This document shows positions 8,657-18,050 of a stretch of DNA of 64,000 nucleotides, piece by piece. Position numbers and translations under genes: made by a program. How positions within the stretch are numbered: the stretch's first letter is position 1; each line of letters starts with the position of its first letter. The DNA lies in contig NZ_CP093365.1 in NCBI RefSeq assembly GCF_023380245.1, positions 496,001-560,000 of the forward strand. The letters run 5' to 3'. The notes beneath the pieces were generated by a model that worked only from the letters and a program-made list of their open reading frames with translations, searched no databases and was not told the DNA's origin. This stretch comes from Bombilactobacillus thymidiniphilus (GTDB lineage Bacteria; Bacillota; Bacilli; Lactobacillales; Lactobacillaceae).

Positions 8657-10330
8657 TTAACTTTGATAATAGTACATTTTACTTTCATAAGGACGCAAAG
8701 TTTGCCCTAAATCCTCAGCATAATTGTGAATCAATAATTCCCCCTGCTCCTGGGAATAAGCGTGCCGCACAGTTTGCTCGCTAAAATTACTAATTACAAA
8801 CAAAGTTTGATTTTGATATTGTCTTTGATAAGCGAAAATTTGCGGATCGTCGGGATCCAGCAATTGATAAGTGCCATAAGTCAACAAAGGTAATTGATGT
8901 CGCAATTCAATCAATTTTTGGTAAAAATAAAATACCGAATTCGGATCTTGTTTAGCTTTTTCAACATTAATCTCAGGGTAATTCTGATTCAAAGCAAAAT
9001 ATGGCTGCACCGTAGAAAAACCGCTATATAATTGGTCACTCCATTGCATTGGCGTCCGTGCATGATCACGTGAACGTGTATTCAAATACCGCAACATTGT
9101 CGTAGCATCGACGATTTTTTCTTGATTGACTAACTGTTCAAAAGCGTTGATTGCTTCAATATCTTCAAACTCACTAATATCCGTGAAATTAACATTGGTC
9201 ATCCCAATTTCTTCACCCGCGTAAATATATGGTGTGCCCTGCATGCCATGCAATGTTAAAGCGATCATTTTGGCACTCAATTCCCGATACTGCGGACGAT
9301 CATCACCAAATCGTGATACTGCCCGAGGCTGATCATGATTATTCCAATATAAACTATTCCACGCTTTATTCGCTAAACGCGTCTGCCAAGTAGAAAGTGT
9401 CTTTTTTAAATCTACCAAATCAGGTTTTTCATCGTTCCATTTACCTAAACGTGGATCACTATTGCCACCTAGATCGACATGCTGAAATTGAAAGACCATG
9501 TCGAGTTCTTTGCCATTCAAATTAGCATAATCAATCGCAGCGGCAGTAGTTACATCTGGCATTTCGCCCACCGTCATAATATCATAATGCGCCAATACTT
9601 CACGGTTCATTTCTTGCAAAAATCCATTTAAACGCGGTCCATCAGTTACGGCAGTAAAACTATCACCGTATAAAGCAGTGGAACTTTGCGGGGCATCCGG
9701 CAAGCCAAAAGGTTTGGAAATTAAATTGATAACATCCATTCTAAAACCATCAATACCCTTATCTAACCAAAAACGCATCTCCTCATAAACATGTTGACGC
9801 ACTTTTTTATTTTCCCAGTTTAAATCAGGTTGCTCACGTGCAAACAAATGCAGATAATATTGCTGGCGTTCAGGCACATAAGTCCACGCCGAACCACTAA
9901 AAGCTGATCCCCAATTGTTTGGTGCATGACCATCGACCGGATCACGCCAAATATAAAAATCAGCATAGGGATTAGTTCTTGATTGCTTACTTTCTAAAAA
10001 CCAGCGATGCTGATCAGAAGTGTGATTAACTACTAAATCCATCATTAACTTCAAATGATGTTGATGCACTGCCGCTAATAAATTATCAAAATCTTGCATT
10101 GTCCCATAAATAGGCTGGATTTTGCGATAATCAGAAATATCATAACCATTATCAACATCTGGCGATTGATAAATAGGATTAAGCCAAATGACGTCCACAC
10201 CTAATTGGACTAAATAATCTAAACGTTGTTGAATGCCACGCAAATCGCCGATGCCATCAGCATTACTATCTTGAAAACTACGCGGATAAATTTGGTAAAC
10301 CACAGCATTTTTAAACCATTCTTTCTGCAT
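8657..10330 (-). CDS. GH13 oligo-1,6-glucosidase / alpha-glucosidase
   Basis: Cytoplasmic glucosidase of 557 aa with the full (beta/alpha)8 GH13 core: MDLVVNHTS, GFRMDVIN with nucleophile Asp199, VGEMPD with acid/base Glu256, and NNHDQPR with the third Asp. Val200 directly after the nucleophile is the signature of alpha-1,6-cleaving enzymes (isomaltose, isomaltulose, panose), whereas maltases carry Ala or Thr there, so 1,6-linked oligosaccharides are the likely substrate. A broken sugar transporter-like gene lies directly upstream, hinting at a lost utilisation operon. Confidence 0.92.
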   Translation of the reverse strand: MQKEWFKNAVVYQIYPRSFQDSNADGIGDLRGIQQRLDYLVQLGVDVIWLNPIYQSPDVDNGYDISDYRKIQPIYGTMQDFDNLLAAVHQHHLKLMMDLVVNHTSDQHRWFLESKQSRTNPYADFYIWRDPVDGHAPNNWGSAFSGSAWTYVPERQQYYLHLFAREQPDLNWENKKVRQHVYEEMRFWLDKGIDGFRMDVINLISKPFGLPDAPQSSTALYGDSFTAVTDGPRLNGFLQEMNREVLAHYDIMTVGEMPDVTTAAAIDYANLNGKELDMVFQFQHVDLGGNSDPRLGKWNDEKPDLVDLKKTLSTWQTRLANKAWNSLYWNNHDQPRAVSRFGDDRPQYRELSAKMIALTLHGMQGTPYIYAGEEIGMTNVNFTDISEFEDIEAINAFEQLVNQEKIVDATTMLRYLNTRSRDHARTPMQWSDQLYSGFSTVQPYFALNQNYPEINVEKAKQDPNSVFYFYQKLIELRHQLPLLTYGTYQLLDPDDPQIFAYQRQYQNQTLFVISNFSEQTVRHAYSQEQGELLIHNYAEDLGQTLRPYESKMYYYQS

Positions 10331-10349
10331 TTGTACAATTCCTCCTATT

Positions 10350-10650
10350 CAATCTATTACGCATATTCACTTTGCTTAATTTGCCGTTGAATTTGCGGAT
10401 CAATCTTGTCTAACTGATAAAAGAACATTACAAAAATAAAAATGGTCAGCATAGATGTTTGTACCCGGATAATTCACCAACAATTGCTTTTGCTTTGCAC
10501 AGAAGACAACCAACTTTATAATACACAGCAAACTGCTACCAATAAAAATATTACGCTTCAAAGTTAAATTTTCTAAAGGTTGGGCACCTAGCGTTTCAAG
10601 TAGTGCTACAAAACTAATTAATCCTGCCACAATGCTGGTCACATAAGTAA
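10350..10650 (-). pseudogene. Remnant of a membrane transporter (possibly GPH/MFS sugar symporter)
   Basis: Hydrophobic fragments in two frames: VAGLISFVALL...LKRNIFIGSSLLCIIKLVVF, then in another frame IFIFVMFFYQLDKIDPQIQRQIKQSEYA, which resembles the soluble tail ending many GPH-type sugar:cation symporters. No frame is open throughout. It lies directly upstream of the glucosidase gene in the same orientation, as a sugar transporter would. Family assignment is tentative. Confidence 0.5.
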
Positions 10651-10876
10651 AGTGTTAAATTAAAGCGCCAAAAAGATATACGGGCGCCTTTTACCTCAGA
10701 GCGAATCTTTGATAATACCACCCAGATATGAACCGATTAATTCAAGACACCGCTATTGTAAAATTCTATTTATCGAATGCAAAAGTTTTAGCCCAGCGAA
10801 TTTGCTGAAATTGTTAAAATATCTGCTTAAATTTGCTATGATAGTCATAATAACTGCTTAGAAAAGAGTGAAAAAC

Positions 10877-11782
10877 ATGAAACAAGGTTCACATATTCTG
10901 ACTCTCGATAATGGCTATCATTTATGGACGCGCACAGTCGGTCAAGGCGATATTAAATTGCTTTGCTTGCACGGAGGTCCTGGTGGTACACACGAATATT
11001 GGGAAAATTTCGGCGAAGAATTAGCCGATTTAGGCGTAGAAGTCACAATGTATGATCAACTAGGCTCTTTTTATTCCGATCAACCTGATTACGGTGATCC
11101 AGCAATTGCCGCTAAATATTTGACTTACGATTATTTTTTGGAAGAAGTTGAAGAAGTCCGTCAAAAATTAGGCTTAGATAACTTTTATTTGATTGGTCAA
11201 TCTTGGGGTGGTGCGCTGGTACAGATGTATGCTGCTAAATACGGACAACATCTAAAGGGTGCCATTATTTCTAGTATGGTTGATGAAATTGATGAATATG
11301 TCACCAACGTCAACAAATGTCGCTTAGATTGTTTAGGCCCCGATAAAGTTGCCTATATGGAAAAGATCGAACATGAAAATCGCTTAGACGATCCTACCTA
11401 TCAAAGCTATGTCGATATTTTGAATGCTGAATACGTTGATCGCAAGCAACCTGAAGCTATCCGTCACGTAGCACCAACTATGGCGACAGCTGTTTACAAT
11501 GTTTTCCAGGGTGACAATGAATTTGTGATTACTGGCAAACTCAAAGATTGGCATTTCCGCGATCAATTGCATAAGATCACGGTGCCAACTTTATTGACTT
11601 TTGGTGAGCACGAAACTATGCCCATTGCTACTGCTAAAATTATGCAGGAAAAGATTCCTCATGCACGTCTGGTTACGACACCGAACGGCGGTCATCATCA
11701 CATGATCGATAATGCTCCCGTTTATTTTGCTAACTTAAAACAATTTATTAAAGATGTTGAAATTAATAACTTTAACGACTAA
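10877..11782 (+). CDS. pip: Proline iminopeptidase-like alpha/beta hydrolase
   Basis: Cytoplasmic serine peptidase of family S33 that removes N-terminal proline from peptides, a common step in lactobacillus casein and peptide use. The 301-residue product shows the oxyanion motif LCLHGGPGG, the nucleophile elbow GQSWGG, a late Asp/Glu region (FGEHET) and the catalytic His in NGGHHHM. Start ATG 10877 rather than GTG 10868, because the AAGAG site then has normal spacing. A terminator follows directly. Confidence 0.85.
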   Translation: MKQGSHILTLDNGYHLWTRTVGQGDIKLLCLHGGPGGTHEYWENFGEELADLGVEVTMYDQLGSFYSDQPDYGDPAIAAKYLTYDYFLEEVEEVRQKLGLDNFYLIGQSWGGALVQMYAAKYGQHLKGAIISSMVDEIDEYVTNVNKCRLDCLGPDKVAYMEKIEHENRLDDPTYQSYVDILNAEYVDRKQPEAIRHVAPTMATAVYNVFQGDNEFVITGKLKDWHFRDQLHKITVPTLLTFGEHETMPIATAKIMQEKIPHARLVTTPNGGHHHMIDNAPVYFANLKQFIKDVEINNFND

Positions 11783-11816
11783 AAAAATACTTCTCACTAT
11801 TGAGAAGTATTTTTTA
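11783..11816 (+). terminator. Terminator after the iminopeptidase gene
   Basis: A 15-bp perfect stem (AAAAAATACTTCTCA / TGAGAAGTATTTTTT) with a 4-base loop, starting right after the stop codon and ending in a T run. Confidence 0.9.
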
Positions 11817-11831
11817 TTGGAGGATAACATT

Positions 11832-12488
11832 ATGAAATATACTATTTACTTGTTGCGCCATGGGCAAACTTGGTTTAACAAATATAATCGTATGCAAGGA
11901 TGGTCCGATACGCCTTTAACACCTGAAGGAGTGGCAGTCGCTCAAAAAGCAGCGCAAAAATTGCAAGATGTCGCCTTTGATGCTGCTTTTTCTTCAGACG
12001 CTCGGCGGGCCATTGATACTTGTGAAATCATTACCGCGGCTAATTGTAATCAAGCTAATTTGCAGCCCACCAAATTGACCAATTTTCGCGAGCAGTTTTA
12101 CGGCTATTTTGAAGGCATGTTTTCCGATGAAGCTTGGTATCTAACACTTTTCCCGCATGGTTACAAGACTTTTAATGCAGCTGGCCAACAAGTAGGTTTA
12201 GATCAAACCAAAGATTGGATGAAAGAGGCTGATCCTTTTAATGATGCTGAAAACGCCACCGAATATTGGGATCGCCTGCAAGCGGGCTTTAATTATTTAG
12301 ATGAAATCGCCTTTGACGGAGCTAAAATACTATTGGTTAGTCATGGTACTACGATTAAATCTTTGGCTGAGCGTTTCGGCAATGGAAGTTTTAAGATCAC
12401 CAAAGGACCCGCAAATTCCAGCTTAACAACTTTAGTTCGTGACAATGGTCAAAACGTGGTTACAGATTATGCGCAGGTGCTGGCTTAA
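11832..12488 (+). CDS. Histidine phosphatase family protein
   Basis: Phosphoglycerate mutase-like phosphatase, 218 aa. The catalytic LLRHGQT is at residues 7-13, followed by the SDAR segment (FSSDARRAIDT) and the second catalytic His in LLVSHGTT. Such proteins in lactobacilli act on small phosphorylated metabolites; the substrate is unknown. The start is ATG 11832, eight bases after GGAGG; an upstream open stretch belongs to the preceding terminator. Confidence 0.85.
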   Translation: MKYTIYLLRHGQTWFNKYNRMQGWSDTPLTPEGVAVAQKAAQKLQDVAFDAAFSSDARRAIDTCEIITAANCNQANLQPTKLTNFREQFYGYFEGMFSDEAWYLTLFPHGYKTFNAAGQQVGLDQTKDWMKEADPFNDAENATEYWDRLQAGFNYLDEIAFDGAKILLVSHGTTIKSLAERFGNGSFKITKGPANSSLTTLVRDNGQNVVTDYAQVLA

Positions 12489-12489
12489 A

Positions 12490-13195
12490 TTAGTTATTCA
12501 AAATCACCGCTATCATCATCACATATTTCACTCTTGGGACTGGACAGATTTCCATGCTTACAGGTTTCAATTCGCGGACAATTCGATGATTTCGCACATC
12601 AAGTATAGATTTATCATTTTCTAACCCATCCAAATAATAATAACCATCAGGTAATTTAGCTTTATCTAATTGGTTAATTAATTTTTGGTATTCTGATTTA
12701 GTTAATCTGCCATCGACACGGACGCCAATTAATAGTAAATGATTAGCCAACGCATATTTGAAACTGATTTACGTATAACCGCCAAAAACATGTTTAGCCT
12801 GATTTTTACTCTTCAAATTAGCCAGTGCTAGTCTTTTAGCAACTTTAGGCGAACTTTCATAAGATAAATAAACAGCTGGAAGATCGTAATCTGTTGTAGC
12901 TTCACTTTTACTAAGTTGTCTAACTTGTGTGTTAAGTGTGTAACCTTGATAGCTTGCTTCAAATCAGCTGTAAACTGTTGTGTAGCCCGCTTAGCTTCTG
13001 GTGTAGTGCCAACATTTCTTAATAATTTTTATAATCATGGTCGTAATTAGTTAACGAATTACGGTTAAGCTTCTTATTTTTAGTCAAACCGGCTTTAGCA
13101 TAAATTATTGTAGTCTTTTGTTGTATCGTATAATCTACAAATAGCTATGATCAGCACAGTCAATAAATTAGCTATGAAATTATTTTTTAACCACT
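12490..13195 (-). pseudogene. Broken gene for an N-terminally anchored hypothetical protein
   Basis: Coding remnants run on the minus strand. An N-terminal hydrophobic stretch (NNFIANLLTVLIIAIC) is followed by AKAGLTKNKKLNRNSL, a frameshift, GTTPEAKRATQQFTADL, another frameshift, then DYDLPAVYLSYESSPKVAK up to HVFGGYT. An in-frame TAA (about 12770) interrupts GGYT-ISFKYA, and the frame continues open to the stop at 12490. At least two frameshifts and one nonsense codon are therefore present. No family recognised; probably a membrane-anchored extracellular protein before decay. Confidence 0.6.
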
Positions 13196-13270
13196 GCAGA
13201 TTGAAATTCAAGGGTATGAGAAGTCCCGTCAGGGCCATTAACCTAATAAAAACAACATATAATTGTTCCA

Positions 13271-13603
13271 CTAGTATTGGTCAAAAGCGATCAAAAGCAA
13301 TTGCGTGCACCCCAAAAAAGTAGCAATCAAAAAGGAACCAGCGTACAGTCCTAACAGAAAATTCTGAGTAATTGTACGATCTTTTTGCCTTAACCAATTA
13401 ATTAATAAAATAACGTTCAGTACCGCCACAGCCAGAAGGGCAATGGCCACGATAGGAAGGATAAATAGCGTAAACAACCAGCCGTAAGGAGTTTGCCGGG
13501 CATGTCGTTAAAATCAACTTTTAACAGACCGTAGCCCGCAGTGAACAGCCAAATAACTAATGGCAGCGTTGCTATTACGTAAGTACCATTATTTTTTCCA
13601 TAA
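13271..13603 (-). pseudogene. Frameshifted small membrane protein
   Basis: A start with AAGGAT ribosome site at 13603 leads into an A-run where the frame is lost. A second frame gives YVIATLPLVIWLFTAGYGLLK, and a third gives LFILPIVAIALLAVAVL and two more hydrophobic segments to the stop at 13271. Together they describe a four-segment membrane protein of about 105 residues broken by two frameshifts. Function unknown; orientation and decay match the neighbouring pseudogenes. Confidence 0.55.
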
Positions 13604-13618
13604 ATATTATCCTTTAAG

Positions 13619-13656
13619 TATAAAAATAACTATTCATGTTGAATAGTTATTTTTAT
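13619..13656 (-). terminator. Bidirectional terminator
   Basis: Inverted repeat AAAAATAACTATTCA / TGAATAGTTATTTTT with a short loop and T runs on both strands, between the DUF4176 remnant and the membrane pseudogene. Confidence 0.8.
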
Positions 13657-13673
13657 TTAGTGACACTGTATTT

Positions 13674-13963
13674 TTATTTCACTTCACCACGAGACATGTA
13701 GTCTTGATTATCTTCTACCCATTGTTCATAAAATTCATTGAAACGTTCACTATCTTTATCTCGATAGCCTTCAAAAACTACTTCCGTAATATCTTCTTGG
13801 TTGAAGTAATAAATTTTCTTTGAATCTAAACCTTCTGGATAAATGGAACCACTGTAATCAAAATAGATTTGTTCTTCATCTTTCTTGATTACAGGACCGA
13901 TATCATAATCATCATCTTCTTTACACCATTTGTTAAATAAACACTACTACCAATTGGTAACAT
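13674..13963 (-). pseudogene. DUF4176-like type VII secretion accessory gene, frameshifted
   Basis: ATG 13963 after AAGGGGA opens MLPIGSSVYLTNGVKK, the standard start of DUF4176 proteins, and then the frame shifts by one base. The other frame continues DYDIGPVIKK, YFDYSGSIYPEGL, YYFNQEDITEVVFEGYRD to a stop at 13674. DUF4176 proteins accompany LXG toxins of the type VII (Esx/Ess) system in Firmicutes. The single frameshift makes it a recent pseudogene or a sequencing error. Confidence 0.7.
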
Positions 13964-13975
13964 AATAATTTCCCC

Positions 13976-14743
13976 TTATTTTTTGATTTGTTTAAATAAC
14001 ATATAGGTATCGCCAGGTTCCAAGTTCATAGTCACACCCATTCTGAGATACTTATCGATAAATTTAAAAAACTCTTTACCTTTAAACCGCTTACTAGTAT
14101 GAAACTTTTCATCTAACATAAAAACTATGAATCTATTAAAAAAAAGATAATAAAACGTTACATATCCCCAAATAATAAGTGCCACAATATTACAAGAAAA
14201 AACTGAAATAAATAACAAAAATAGTATAGAAAAAGAAATTATTAAATATGCAAATGCTCTCCCAAAAATGGTCGGTCTAATATTGACAGATTCCAAAATT
14301 GATTTTTGATAATTACTAACATCTATTTTCGGCTTGTTATACATATTCAGTAAAACAACAACAATCAAAAGTCCAACTATAATTAAGCCAGTGTTTAACA
14401 GAAAATGATCCTCCATAAACTTATGGATCATAGAATTTTTATTACTATTTCTGACAAGCGCCGGTATTAATATCAAGGATATCAACATCAACCAACCACA
14501 CTGATTATCTTGTTGACCCGTTAAATAATACTTATTTACCATAGAAATAAATTTGTTTTTTTCCAAATCAACATCATAGATAGTCCACTTTTTTATTTTA
14601 TTAATTGCTCCACCTCCTCCGTAAACACTTGGATTAGCAGGATTAGCATAATTCAGTAAATAATAACGATCACAATAAGTAATCAAATAATATTGCAGAC
14701 TTATACGACCAACAAGGTGAATTCTATAGCCCTTTTCCGGCAT
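13976..14743 (-). CDS. Membrane protein, putative type VII toxin immunity paralogue 1
   Basis: 255-residue integral membrane protein. A soluble N-terminal ~75 residues (MPEKGYRIHLVGRISLQYYL...WTIYDVD) is nearly the same as in the next gene, followed by hydrophobic segments around residues 80-130 and 165-215 and a tail ending in GDTYMLFKQIKK. Layout resembles DUF443-like immunity proteins found in tandem behind LXG toxins. The DUF4176 and LXG-partner remnants around it support this. The two copies differ mainly in the membrane half, as expected if specificity lies there. Confidence 0.6.
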   Translation of the reverse strand: MPEKGYRIHLVGRISLQYYLITYCDRYYLLNYANPANPSVYGGGGAINKIKKWTIYDVDLEKNKFISMVNKYYLTGQQDNQCGWLMLISLILIPALVRNSNKNSMIHKFMEDHFLLNTGLIIVGLLIVVVLLNMYNKPKIDVSNYQKSILESVNIRPTIFGRAFAYLIISFSILFLLFISVFSCNIVALIIWGYVTFYYLFFNRFIVFMLDEKFHTSKRFKGKEFFKFIDKYLRMGVTMNLEPGDTYMLFKQIKK

Positions 14744-14770
14744 TTATTCTCCTAAAATTTAATATAATCA

Positions 14771-15469
14771 TTATTCTTTTACTCGTTTAAATAACATATA
14801 GGTATCGCCAAATCCCATAGATGGAAACTGCCTATTTAACATAAAATATACAAATCTGCAGAACAACGTAATGTAGCACATTGTGCAACTAAACAAGATC
14901 AATGCCCATAAAGTACTGGAAGTAGTCCCAATACCAATAAAAATAAACAATATAAAGTAAATAATTATAAATGATAAAACTTTACGTAAAAATTGCCACT
15001 TTACATTGGTTGGCCTCAACAGTGATTTTTCATACTGACTAACATCTATTTTTTGACGTTTGTTAAGCGACTTCAATATAAAAACTATTGATAATAATCC
15101 AACTACAACAAACATAACTCCTAAAATGAAATTAAAAATGTCAGAATGTCCATTATTGGACACACCCTTTATTTGTAATAAGTGTACCCCTAACAAAAGT
15201 ACAAGCACCAAAATGATGCTACTAAACTTATCTTTTTTTTCATTAAAATACATATTATTGATCATAGAAAAAAATCTTTTTCTATCAGCATCAACATTAT
15301 AAATCGTCCATTCTTTAACTGCTTTGACAGCTAAACCTCTAGCACCATAGCTACTAAATTTCTTAGGATCCGCATAATCCAATAAATAATAATGACCTCG
15401 GTACTTGATTAAATAATATTGCACGCTAATTCGTCCAACAAGATGAATCCTGTAGCCCTTTTCTGGCAT
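14771..15469 (-). CDS. Membrane protein, putative type VII toxin immunity paralogue 2
   Basis: 232-residue paralogue of the preceding entry, beginning with the same MPEKGYRIHLVGRIS block and ending GDTYMLFKRVKE. Four hydrophobic segments. The ATG begins three bases after the stop of the toxin-tail remnant, with AAAGGAG inside that tail as ribosome site, so the gene was translated as the immediate downstream partner of the toxin. Immunity function is inferred from position and the tandem arrangement only. Confidence 0.6.
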   Translation of the reverse strand: MPEKGYRIHLVGRISVQYYLIKYRGHYYLLDYADPKKFSSYGARGLAVKAVKEWTIYNVDADRKRFFSMINNMYFNEKKDKFSSIILVLVLLLGVHLLQIKGVSNNGHSDIFNFILGVMFVVVGLLSIVFILKSLNKRQKIDVSQYEKSLLRPTNVKWQFLRKVLSFIIIYFILFIFIGIGTTSSTLWALILFSCTMCYITLFCRFVYFMLNRQFPSMGFGDTYMLFKRVKE

Positions 15470-15755
15470 TTAGAAGGCTCCTTTGAAGGATTTACCAACA
15501 TTATTTAACATATTTCCCGTCCAACTAGTAGCACTTTTCCAGTCTTTTTTGACACTATTGCCGACATCATCAACTCGATCGCCGGTCCAATTGAGACAAC
15601 ACTGCTAGCATGCCGTTATTGATTTCCATGGCTTTAGTCATCCCCGAAATATTACTGACCGCTACCGTGGCCGTCTTGCCCTTGCTTACTTCCATCGACT
15701 TAGCACTGGCAGCAGCCGCACTAGCTGCACTTTGATTTGATGCAATTTTAGTCAT
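15470..15755 (-). pseudogene. Deleted LXG toxin locus: partner N-terminus joined to toxin C-terminal tail
   Basis: ATG 15755 opens MTKIASNQSAASAAAA...ISGMTKAMEINNGMLAVLSQ, which resembles small type VII secretion partners (TIGR04197-like; they start with KI.SN and contain a ..SGN.A pattern) and soon stops. From there another frame reads WTGDRVDDVGNSVKKDW, then WTGNMLNNVGKSFKGAF to the stop at 15472, which looks like the C-terminal tail of a large effector. A deletion seems to have removed the end of the partner gene and most of the toxin. Confidence 0.55.
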
Positions 15756-15854
15756 GAATTTTTACTTCCCCAATAAAGATTAAAAACACGTCGCAATTTT
15801 ATCACATAAATATTAAATAATGAATTTAGTTTGTTATTTCACATATTAACCAAC

Positions 15855-15890
15855 AAAAAACGCTATCCCAACTTCCAATTGAGACAGCGT
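15855..15890 (-). terminator. Terminator of the glutamine-type ABC operon
   Basis: Minus-strand stem ACGCT...AGCGT extended by TGTCTCAA/TTGGGATA pairing, followed by six T, 26 bases after the last permease stop. Confidence 0.75.
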
Positions 15891-15915
15891 GCTTTATAAT
15901 AATTGATTTTTTAAT

Positions 15916-16569
15916 TTAAGCCAACCGTTTATCAATATGATTACCGATTAAAGACAATGTAAAGCAAACGATAAAGTACAATACCGCTAATGCCACGAAC
16001 ATCGGCAAGATATAATTAGCATTTTGCCCGTAAATAACTTGCGCATGCTGCATCATTTCAGGCACAACAATGATCGTTGCCAAAGACGTATCCTTAATTA
16101 AAGAAACGAACTGACTGATCATCGCCGGAATCATCTTCTTATAAGCTTGCGGTAAAATAATGTGCCACAATGCTTGCAAGAACGACATTCCTACCGAACG
16201 GGCGCCTTCCATTTGCCCGATATCCACTGCATTAATTCCGGAGCGCACAATTTCTGCTACCATTGCGGACTCAAAAACGGTCATGGCAATAATCGCCGCT
16301 AAAATCGTATCCGGCTTAAAACCGAAGTTGGGCAACCCAAAATAGGTAAAGAAAATGATCAACAATAATGGTAAATTACGAATTAGATCAACGAAGAAAC
16401 CCAAAATCGCCGACACATATTTGATTTTGGAATAACGAATAATTCCTAAAATAGAACCCAGAATAAAACTTAAAACTACTGCGACTACTGAGATGAAAAT
16501 TGTTACCCCGAGGCCGAGTAATAAGAAACGAATATTTAACCATGAATAAGCATTAATCCAATTTTGCAT
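15916..16569 (-). CDS. Polar amino acid ABC transporter permease (GlnP-like)
   Basis: HisM-type inner membrane permease, 217 aa, five membrane segments. The EAA loop that docks the ATPase reads ESAMVAEIVRSGINAVDIGQMEGARSVGMS, giving the family signature. Last gene of a four-gene operon (ATPase, lipoprotein, two permeases). With the next permease it forms the heterodimeric channel. Substrate probably glutamine or glutamate by overall resemblance to glnQHMP operons; the binding protein decides specificity. Confidence 0.88.
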   Translation of the reverse strand: MQNWINAYSWLNIRFLLLGLGVTIFISVVAVVLSFILGSILGIIRYSKIKYVSAILGFFVDLIRNLPLLLIIFFTYFGLPNFGFKPDTILAAIIAMTVFESAMVAEIVRSGINAVDIGQMEGARSVGMSFLQALWHIILPQAYKKMIPAMISQFVSLIKDTSLATIIVVPEMMQHAQVIYGQNANYILPMFVALAVLYFIVCFTLSLIGNHIDKRLA

Positions 16570-16581
16570 TTACCAGACCTC

Positions 16582-17220
16582 CTAAGCAATTTTCTTTTCC
16601 AAATAGCGCATATAATAACTCAACGGCATCGTGATAATTAAATACAAAACCCCGATAACCAAATAACTATTAATCGTATCGAAAGTCGTGGAAGCAATCG
16701 AATTAGCTTGATACATCAAATCAAAGCCCGCGACAAAAGCCAGCACCGAAGAATTCTTGACTAAATTGACGAATTGGTTGCCCAATGGTGGGATCACAAT
16801 TTTGAAAGCTTGCGGCAAAATAATGTAACGCATTGCTTGCCAATAAGTCATACCAACCGAACGCGCTCCTTCCATCTGCCCGGTATCCACGGATTGAATT
16901 CCCGAGCGAATTGTTTCAGCAATAAATGCTGATGTATAAAGTGTCAGCCCAATTGTCCCCGCCGTAAAACCGTTAATTTTGACTAAATATAATGGAATAA
17001 TTAAATAAAAAAACATTGTAATAACTAATAATGGAATGTTACGAAATAATTCGACATAAGCACGCCCTACAAAACGCGCTGTCTTATTAGGCAAAATCTC
17101 CATGATTGCAAATAAGGAACCGATAATCAAACTGAAAAATAATGCCAACACACTAGATAACAAAGTCCAGCCAAACCCCGATAAGAGCTGGTGACTGTAA
17201 TGCGTAATAATATTTATCAT
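16582..17220 (-). CDS. Polar amino acid ABC transporter permease (GlnM-like)
   Basis: Second HisM-type permease, 212 aa, with the docking loop TSAFIAETIRSGIQSVDTGQMEGARSVGMT. It overlaps the end of the binding protein gene by four bases (ATGA), so the two are translationally coupled, and a 12-base gap leads to the partner permease. Pairing of two non-identical permeases is normal for the glutamine/glutamate/aspartate transporters of lactic acid bacteria. Confidence 0.88.
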   Translation of the reverse strand: MINIITHYSHQLLSGFGWTLLSSVLALFFSLIIGSLFAIMEILPNKTARFVGRAYVELFRNIPLLVITMFFYLIIPLYLVKINGFTAGTIGLTLYTSAFIAETIRSGIQSVDTGQMEGARSVGMTYWQAMRYIILPQAFKIVIPPLGNQFVNLVKNSSVLAFVAGFDLMYQANSIASTTFDTINSYLVIGVLYLIITMPLSYYMRYLEKKIA

Positions 17221-18038
17221 TTACGATACAACTCCTTGTAATCAAATCCCGGTACGTCACCAAACCACTTCTTAATTAAATGATTATACTCACCACTGTG
17301 TTGCATTTCCAAAATAGCTTGATTAATGGCTTTAGTTAAATCATCTTGTCCTTTATTAACAGCAACGCCATAAGGTTCTTTCGTGAAAGTGCCGCCCCGC
17401 ACTTCAAAACCGTGATTTTCCACTGCTAAACCATATAAAATACCATTATCCGTCGTCAAAGCATCACCTTGCTTGGATTTCAAAGCATTGACTGCTTGCG
17501 CATAATCTTGCAACTCAACAACTTTAGCGTGCGGTGCTACTTTGTGAATATTATTTACCGAATTGGAGCCAACTACACCGATTACAGTTTTGCCATTCAA
17601 ATCTTTAGCACTTCTAATTGTTGATGATTTAGGTACTAGTAAAGACTGTCCAGCATCAAAATAAGAATGCGAAAAATCCAAGATCTTTTCGCGTTCTGGC
17701 GTAATCGACATCGTAGCGATCACTGCATCTACATTCCCGTTTTTTAGCAATGGCGTCCGTGATTGTGAAGTTACAGTGACCATTTTAGCTTTTCCTTTAG
17801 GTCCCAAAATATGCTTAGTGATGTGTTTAGCCATATCCACATCAAAGCCTTTCGACTGCCCATCTGCCACATCAATCAGCCCAAACAATTTAGTATCGCC
17901 TTTCACACCCCAAGTCAAAGTGTTAGAAGCGCGTGCATTTTTTAAAACTGATTGCTGGCTGGAATTTTGCTTACCGCAACCACTTAGTACCACCAAAATT
18001 ATTGTCAAAAAGGAGACTAACCAAAATTTCTTTTTCAT
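17217..18038 (-). CDS. Amino acid-binding lipoprotein (GlnH-like)
   Basis: Extracellular substrate-binding lipoprotein, 273 aa. The signal peptide MKKKFWLVSFLTIILVVLSGC has a lipobox LSGC with Cys21. The mature part is a family 3 solute-binding fold: GFDVDMAKHI, the DAVIATMSITPEREKILDFS hinge block and GEYNHLIKKWFG at the end, all typical of glutamine/glutamate binders. Part of the ATPase-SBP-permease-permease operon. Confidence 0.9.
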   Translation of the reverse strand: MKKKFWLVSFLTIILVVLSGCGKQNSSQQSVLKNARASNTLTWGVKGDTKLFGLIDVADGQSKGFDVDMAKHITKHILGPKGKAKMVTVTSQSRTPLLKNGNVDAVIATMSITPEREKILDFSHSYFDAGQSLLVPKSSTIRSAKDLNGKTVIGVVGSNSVNNIHKVAPHAKVVELQDYAQAVNALKSKQGDALTTDNGILYGLAVENHGFEVRGGTFTKEPYGVAVNKGQDDLTKAINQAILEMQHSGEYNHLIKKWFGDVPGFDYKELYRK

Positions 18039-18050
18039 GATTTACCCCCT

